Assembly (NCBI RefSeq): GCF_000499845.2 | Contig: NC_023751.2 | Coordinates: 35,205,309 to 35,269,308 of the forward strand | DNA length: 64,000 nt | From: Phaseolus vulgaris | Lineage: Eukaryota > Streptophyta > Magnoliopsida > Fabales > Fabaceae | Reading direction: 5' to 3' | Part shown: piece after piece, positions 60,601 through 64,000 of the stretch | Numbering within the stretch: the first letter of the stretch is position 1 | Layout of the letters: the number at the start of each line of letters is the position of its first letter | Notes under the pieces: model-generated | The model's database searches: none | What the model saw: only the letters and a program-made list of their open reading frames with translations | What the model was told of the DNA's origin: nothing | Translations under genes and position numbers: made by a program

Positions 60601-63523
60601 ATGGTTGACCACAATTAAGGTGGCTTCTTTGTGGCAAATGTGGGTGTCCCAACAATGAATCTAGAATTGAGTTTGATATCTTAAAATTTAGAATCTGGGC
60701 CTAATTCAATCCCACAAAATTGAGGTGTAAAGAGAACGTTGTTGCCCACTTATGTAATATAATTTGGCCATATCTTTAGTTGATATAGAAAATTAAGCCT
60801 CCAGTCTTGAGTTTGGTATTGGTATTTAGACAACTCCCTAAGAGGCTGCAACTAAGGCAGGCAAAGGGTGGCTGCCTTTAGGTGATTTTCCAAACCCTCT
60901 CTCCCTCAGACCCTGGACTTCTCTGGAGTGTTGCAAATGCAGGTGGGTCCATGTTAAATTCTGATTTTTATGTTCTACTTTGGCTACATCACCAGTTGAT
61001 CTGGGACTAAACGACCACTTGAGGTTGTAATTAAAGCAACTCTCAAGGAGGTTGCAAGGGTGACTACAATTATGATATGATGACTTTCCTGTACTCTCAT
61101 GTCCAATACTTGTAGCCTGTAGTGTGGCAAATGTAGGTGTTCTGACAATGGATCTAAGAAATGTTATGATACTGTGTTAGAATTTGAGATTTGAGTCCAA
61201 CTTAATCCTTCAAATTCGGATTGTAAGGGGAGGGGAGCTTTTCACTTATACACTATACTCTGATCATAATTTTGGTTGATGTGAGACTAAAGTAGAATAG
61301 GGTACAGGGTGACTGTAATTAAGGTGACTTTTGAGCATATTCCTAGTATGATGTTAAGGGACAGGAGACAATTATTATGTGTATTTGATAAATTTTCAGG
61401 GTTCATTCTCTCTGTACCTGTTTCTCTACTCTGGGACCATTTGTGCTATACTTTCAGTAAAATTTTGTATTTAATCATAATAAATTGTGGTTCTCAGAAC
61501 CGGACTGGACTGGCTGGTTTAACCAGGAACTGGGCCTATGTCCGGTTTGGGGCTGCTTCTTCCTGCACCTCCATACCTTCTTGTGCCACCCCCATAAATT
61601 TTTCTTATTCCAAAAATATCCTTTTCAATATTCCGGATTACATAATCCGGAAGTCTTTTCTATACATAAGATTAGCTTCTGGATTATGTAATCTGGAAGC
61701 TTTTTTTCAGATGTGTTATTAGCTTCCAGATTATATAATCCGGAAGTCTTTTCTAAATATGAAATTGACTTCCAGATTATGTAATCCGGAATATATCCGG
61801 ATTACATAATCCATAGCCTTATTATTTCAAATCCAAGGGGGTGGAATGGTATTTTCATATTTAGTATGGGGTGGCACAAGAAGGTATGGAGGTGTAGGAA
61901 GAAAGAGTCCCGGTTTGGTAGTGGTGCATAAAACTCGTGAAAAACAGGTTGAACAAAAAAATATTAATAAATCATAATGAACCTTTTTTTTCTCAAAAAA
62001 ATAAAAATCATCCTCAAATTTTAGTTATTTTCTTTTTTATTCTAATTATAAACCCGTTATTATTAATAAATATTGATTTTTATTATTTAAATTTCTGTTT
62101 AAGTATGATATACACATTTTATTTAAACTTTTTTTGTGTTTTAAATATTAAGAATCTATATCATGTATTATTCTAGTTTTTAACATCATAAAATTATTAT
62201 ATTATATATATCTTTTAGTATTTTGTGAATATTTAATTATTAAAATAATTTTATTAATACTGACTCAATCAACCCCAATTCAATCCTGGTTGAACCATTA
62301 AACCTTGAATCGGTGTCTTACTCGGTTCAATGACCAATCCGGTTTTTAAAACATTATAATAAACAGTAATTAAAAACCAATTTCAGTTGGTAATCTATCA
62401 TTTGTCATTAAAAATTTAGTAATCAAATTAATCCCTCGAAGATTCTTTTTTATCTCTTACTACTCTAGTCTTTCCTTCTTAATTACAACCTGTGACAGTT
62501 AAGTTCTTTTGAGAGGTTAATTTGATGACAAAATTTATAGAAACTTACAATTGTGTTGATAACAAAAAAATTTGTATGGTCAGTTTGGTGATTTTTGTAA
62601 CTTTAGCAGACTAAATTGGCGGTATTCCTCTATTTCTTATTTTATTGTCTGTGAATATGTTCCTGACCCAAAGTTGTAATCCATTATGTTGTTAGAAGAG
62701 TTACATATACGTATTGTAGGTTGAGAATCAACTAGTTTTTGGTAAAATTGCTCTTATTTTCCATGTGCAGTTAATGCTGTACCCTGTCGAATTGCTTTCG
62801 AGAGGGGCAAAGAGCGCCATTTTTCATTTCTAGCAATCTCTGTAGGAACGTCTGGTTGGCTTGTACTAGCAGAAGAGTTGCCACTAAAGAAGCCCTTTGG
62901 ACTTGTTCGGGTTGCTGCTCCTCTGGCTGGGTGCAATGTATGTATATTTGTCCTCTACCTTAGCATTTTTATCTGGAATCAAGTAGTTTGGATAGCTGGC
63001 AACTACGGTGCAAATTTATGTTATTGGTTTAGTTTGATACAATGGAACAGTGAATGTAATTTGAAAAATCGAATTTTACAATTACTTTTACTATGATTAC
63101 TTGGTATATAATAATTTTACAATCATTTGTTCTTTGATTACTTAGTATATAATAGTTTTATAATAATTTTCTGTGCTCATTTTTTAGCCCAAGATTGATG
63201 ATAAACATCCAAGATGGTTACATCTGCGGATTCGACCATCTTCTTTACCTGTTCTGGATCCTGCCAAGTTCAATACCCACGGGAAATCAAAGACAAAAGC
63301 TTTTGTGGATGGAAGATGGACATTGGCTTTCAGGGAAGAGGAGTCTTGCAAGTCTGCTTTATGCATGATAGTTGAGGAGATTAATTTTCTGCATGACGAG
63401 GTTCACAGAAGACTAAAACCTTTGCTCAACCTTGAAACCTCATTGGATTTATCAGGTCTTGCAGACGAGGTTTCCTCTTCAAACACAACCTCTTCAAATA
63501 CAACACCTCGCAATTCGGTATGA
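48762..63523 (+). CDS. TT9: TT9/GFS9 homologue (CLEC16A-like, FPL domain), 21 coding exons
   Basis: In Arabidopsis TT9/GFS9 is a peripheral Golgi protein needed for vacuolar trafficking and seed-coat pigmentation; animal CLEC16A is the relative. Exons: 48762-48814, 49711-49762, 49849-49925, 50002-50135, 50246-50342, 50494-50551, 51467-51575, 51722-51845, 51928-52114, 52261-52583, 52861-52949, 53025-53095, 55211-55321, 56540-56605, 57812-57949, 58543-58648, 58736-58807, 58912-58970, 59092-59251, 62771-62937, 63188-63523. Every junction is GT-AG and the phases agree, giving 862 aa. The N-terminus [20 protein letters not shown] is near-identical to the family; the FPL domain covers about residues 45-200, and the C-terminal part has [14 protein letters not shown] and [11 protein letters not shown]. 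Introns 13 (2.1 kb) and 19 (3.5 kb) are large and carry transposon sequence. The stop (63521-63523) comes two codons after a possible GTATGA donor, so a further 3' exon is possible. Confidence 0.93.
51355..51496 (+). repeat. TT9: 71-bp tandem duplication of a TT9 intron/exon boundary
   Basis: Units 51355-51425 and 51426-51496 differ at only a few bases. Each contains the end of intron 6 (ACGTGTCCACATGATTTTAC), the ATTTAG acceptor and the first coding bases of exon 7 (GA(T/G)GAAGTAGTTTCATTTCC). The second acceptor (exon start 51467) keeps the frame; use of the first would add 71 bases and shift it. Confidence 0.9.
51657..51692. repeat. (TA)n(CA)n microsatellite in TT9 intron 7
   Basis: A TA run followed by a CA run of about 10 units, 30-65 bp before exon 8. 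Confidence 0.9.
53096..55210. other. TT9 intron 13
   Basis: A 2.1-kb intron between exons ending ...KNQLL and starting [10 protein letters not shown]-rich, with several short open frames (for example 54366-54632) that are translations of low-complexity sequence. No nested gene recognised. Confidence 0.6.
56983..57130. repeat. Tandem duplication in TT9 intron 14, about 75-bp unit
   Basis: TTAAAGA(A/G)(C/T)GCTTACTGA and TATGCAGCAAAGA(A/C)AGACA, then TTAAAATAGCA(G/A)CTTGAA, occur in order twice. Divergence is moderate. Confidence 0.75.
59252..62770. other. TT9 intron 19, 3.5 kb, transposon-bearing
   Basis: It contains the Mutator-type MITE at 61551-61909. Upstream, about 60,540-61,320, two diverged blocks share GAGG(C/T)TGCAA, GTGGCAAATGT(G/A)GGTGT and a (T/C)AATCC...CACTTATA...TTGATGTGAGACTAAA-like order, suggesting a duplicated LTR-type sequence. 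No gene is nested inside. Confidence 0.6.
61542..61918. mobile_element. Mutator-type MITE (359 bp) with 9-bp target duplication
   Basis: The element covers 61551-61909 between exact CCGGTTTGG copies (61542-61550, 61910-61918). Its inverted ends read GGCTGCTTCTTCCTGCACC and, on the other strand, GACTCTTTCTTCCTACACC, continuing for about 40 bp (CCATACCTTCTTGTGCCACC). Inside are four or more palindromic units built on CCGGATTA(C/T)(A/G)TAATCCGG. It is in the same family as the element at 47914, is non-coding, and sits within TT9 intron 19. Confidence 0.88.
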
Positions 63524-64000
63524 CTTTATTTACAATAACAGGCTGCTTTCTACTCGTGGGGTGGGAAATCATTAAGTCGGTCACCCTTTTTTGTATATCC
63601 TCCTAAAATACATACCAAATTTGTAGATTGAGTTAGTGCCATTCTTTTTGTATACTAGCCATTCCTGATTTGTAAGTTTATATTCTCTCTTTCATTCTTT
63701 AGGAGCTCTAACCTAGGCCCCATATTTTTTTTCTCTACATTATTGCTAAGCTATGTAACAAATGTAAATCTGAGGGAACCCGGTAAAGAAAGTTTTATTC
63801 CTTCTCCTGATAACTCTCTATTTCCTTCTTTATTTTCACTACTTATTGTTAATTATATGGAGTATGGAACAATCACATGTTTGGCTACCCGGTTCATCAA
63901 TTCACATGAAGAATTCAAATGTCATACATGGATGAGTTTATGTAATTCCATTTTGCCAGAATTAGTCATACAACTCACTCAATTGTTACTCTTCTCTTTC
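63524..64000. other. TT9 3' flank
   Basis: T-rich sequence compatible with the TT9 3'UTR or, if the GTATGA at 63518 is a donor, with a last intron. No open frame of note was found before the window ends. Confidence 0.5.

Overview
The window is plant nuclear DNA: strongly AT-rich intergenic sequence, GT-AG introns, a DYW-class pentatricopeptide (PPR) gene, a plant TT9/GFS9 (CLEC16A-like) gene and plant-type transposon relics. The proteins and the LINE, LTR and Mutator-type repeats look most like those of legumes (Phaseoleae such as Phaseolus, Vigna or soybean). The legume assignment rests on recall and was not searched.

Layout. 1-11.4 kb: no convincing gene; a complete non-autonomous Helitron (2012-4004) and several diverged local duplications. 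11.5-14.1 kb: RPL7 (uL30), plus strand, six coding exons that rejoin in frame to 244 aa, with a telo-box/site II promoter and a 5'UTR intron. 14.1-25.6 kb: AT-rich spacer with foldback MITEs, LTR debris and one small hypothetical ORF near 18 kb. 25.6-26.0 kb: a 67-aa zinc-ribbon protein gene, minus strand. 26-33 kb: foldback MITE copies, a degenerate minisatellite and simple repeats. 33.0-36.5 kb: a local duplication carrying two copies of a short helical-protein gene; the second runs into a Ty3/gypsy 3' end with LTR, followed by a copia 3' relic. 37.9-40.2 kb: the 3' half of a U2 snRNP A' gene (minus strand), intact in frame but lacking its 5' exons. 40.9-43.6 kb: an intact intronless 895-aa DYW-type PPR gene (minus). 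43.6-44.7 kb: two exon fragments of a PRMT6-like arginine methyltransferase, broken. 45.9-46.8 kb: a decayed LINE with RNase H. 47.6-63.5 kb: Mutator-type MITEs and the TT9/GFS9 homologue (plus), whose 21 coding exons all join in frame to a predicted 862 aa.

The genes do not form a pathway. They are unlinked housekeeping functions: translation (RPL7), organelle RNA editing (PPR), splicing (U2A', broken here) and Golgi/vacuolar trafficking (TT9). I found no undescribed multi-gene system. The most informative signals are structural: a Helitron with both termini, two Mutator-type MITEs with exact 9-bp target duplications around and inside TT9, a 71-bp duplication that copies a TT9 splice acceptor, and three truncated or duplicated genes between 33 and 45 kb.
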